This document shows positions 18,003 through 18,831 of a stretch of 18,831 bases of DNA, piece after piece. The notes under the pieces are model-generated. The model worked only from the letters and a program-made list of their open reading frames with translations. It searched no databases and was not told where the DNA came from. The DNA lies in NCBI GenBank assembly GCA_024741835.1, contig JAENRP010000557.1, positions 1 through 18,831 of the forward strand. Direction: 5' to 3'. How positions within the stretch are numbered: position 1 is the first letter of the stretch; every line of letters starts with the position of its first letter. The position numbers and the translations under genes are program-made. This stretch comes from Diplocarpon mali. Its lineage: Eukaryota > Ascomycota > Leotiomycetes > Helotiales > Drepanopezizaceae.

Positions 18003-18410
18003 CTTAAGAGTCGTTTTTAATAAAATCGCAAGATCTACTTACAGTCCTAGCTTAAGAGTCATTTCTAACGAATTTGCAAAGTTTACTTGCAGTCTTGGCT
18101 TAAGAGTCATTTCTACGAATTTCACTTATAATCTTAGCTTAAGAGTTATTATTAGTAAATCTGCAGAATCTACTTACAGTCTTAGCTTAAGAGTTATTTC
18201 TATTAAATTCACTTATAATCTTAGCTTAAGAGTCATCTTTAAAGATATATTGCATTTTACTTATAGTCTTGGCTTAAGAGTCATTTTTGCAAATTTCACT
18301 TGCGATCTTAGCTTAAGAGTCTATCTATTCTTCTTATCCTTGCTTAATTGTATTAGGGCAGAGAGTGCACTTTCCTTAAAGGAATCTACTTATAAGTTTA
18401 ACTTAAGAGT
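18003..18410 (-). repeat. In-frame 13/16-residue tandem repeat in the E4 protease-integrase linker
   Basis: The word cttaagag (plus strand) occurs at 18003, 18051, 18099, 18138, 18186, 18225, 18273, 18312 and 18402. Spacings are 48, 48, 39, 48, 39, 48, 39 and 90, all multiples of three. On the minus strand, in the pol frame, each unit reads like MTLKPRLQVNFANSLE (16 residues) or MTLKPRLQVKFVE (13). The array separates the protease remnant from the pre-integrase motif, where ordinary Copia proteins have a short linker. The 30-residue first unit differs in its tail. Confidence 0.9.
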
Positions 18411-18831
18411 CAATTTCTATAATATCACTTTTAAAATAATATAAAGTCTATCTTTAATTTTAGCTTTAAAGATTACTTTATAATTATTATTTATAAATTA
18501 TATAAATTAATTATTAAAAACTCTTATATAATTTAACTTTATATAGATCTTATAGTTAAATAAAAGATTAATACTTAGATTAAGTATAAAGAGAACATTT
18601 TATAAAAGGAAAGAAATACTAGCGATATTTATCTTTACTATACCTATTGAGTCTATATATAACCTTTTACTACTAACCTTAATAGAATGCCTTTTTATTT
18701 TAATAAGCAGGCCTTTAAATAGGTAGGATTTATCAATTATATATACTATATAATTAATATTATTATACTAATCGGATTCAAGGATCTTATAAAGATCGGC
18801 TTTTAAGATATAAGCATCTTTATTATAATTA
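18411..18831 (-). pseudogene. E4 protease C-terminal remnant, truncated by the window edge
   Basis: The frame reads DKSYLFKGLLIKIKRHSIKVSSKRLYIDSIGIVKI, NVLFILNLSINLL, then YKVIFKAKIKDRLYIILKVI. These match the Copia protease tail (GTAxI, LxDVLxVPxLxxNLLS) and the KDGLYxxxKI block that normally precedes the pre-integrase. The active-site Asp would be near 18740 but cannot be placed with confidence. Confidence 0.7.

Larger units (their letters stand above)
15369..18831 (-). pseudogene. E4: Copia pol (protease remnant, linker, integrase, RT, start of RNase H), right of the insertion
   Basis: One minus-strand frame runs from the right edge to the E5 insertion, about 1,150 codons, broken only by RIP-type stops. 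Order: protease remnant (18411-18831), repeat linker (18003-18410), pre-integrase (about 17750-18000), integrase core (about 17000-17750), hinge (about 16500-17000), RT (about 15780-16500), start of RNase H (15369-15780). The RT catalytic codons at 15879-15893, the linker ACT codons and the ACT at 15371 share the same phase, so no frameshift occurred. Gag and the 5' LTR lie beyond the right edge. The element is in the opposite orientation to E5 and was interrupted by it. Confidence 0.92.

Noticed and set aside
18250..18444. Plus-strand frame over the tandem array
   Set aside because: The minus-strand frame is continuous with protease and integrase; the plus frame is its complement.
1..18831. 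CRISPR array, bacterial operon, rRNA or intact tRNA
   Set aside because: No regular repeat-spacer structure, no ribosome binding sites with open genes and no cloverleaf were seen. The repeats present are minisatellites within retroelements.

Overview
This window looks like a repeat graveyard from a filamentous ascomycete. It is very AT-rich and saturated with TpA, and I see no intact host gene. Long retrotransposon reading frames can be followed for hundreds of codons, broken almost only by TAA/TAG (and a few TGA) where CAA, CAG, TGG or CGA is expected. Catalytic Asp/Glu codons have become Asn/Lys. The two LTRs of one element differ by about 30 changes that are all transitions. This is the signature of repeat-induced point mutation (RIP), so the window probably comes from a Pezizomycotina genome that uses or used RIP.

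Layout, left to right. (1) 1-2120, minus: a Gypsy-type gag polyprotein (E1) with a Cys knuckle, running off the left edge. (2) 2524-3020, plus: an unidentified basic, coiled relic. (3) 3063-4350, minus: a second gag (E2) with a 10-residue Ser/Thr repeat near its N-terminus, a repeat-rich leader and a probable LTR at 5396-5596. (4) That LTR cuts into a third gag (E3, 5597-5829), which has its own probable LTR at 6057-6223. (5) 6224-6372: a fragment of a pyrimidine-rich repeat that recurs at 14813-14971. (6) 6863-7344 and 15369-18831, minus: the two halves of a Copia element (E4: protease remnant, linker, integrase, RT, RNase H). (7) 7345-15368, plus: a complete Copia element (E5) inserted inside the RNase H region of E4. 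It has 299-bp LTRs, an AGTAT target-site duplication, one gag-pol frame of about 1,786 codons, and an antisense reading frame in an unusually long 3' region.

The best-supported structural result is the E5-in-E4 nesting. Removing E5 plus one AGTAT copy restores the E4 reading frame exactly.

The most unusual signal is a short motif of about 24 bp, encoding roughly TLKPRLQV on the minus strand. It forms an in-frame array of nine copies with spacings of 39, 48 or 90 bp in the protease-integrase linker of E4. It recurs three times downstream of E4 RNase H, once inside E2 gag, and once upstream of E1 gag. I know of no description of such a motif shared between Copia and Gypsy elements, but I could not search.
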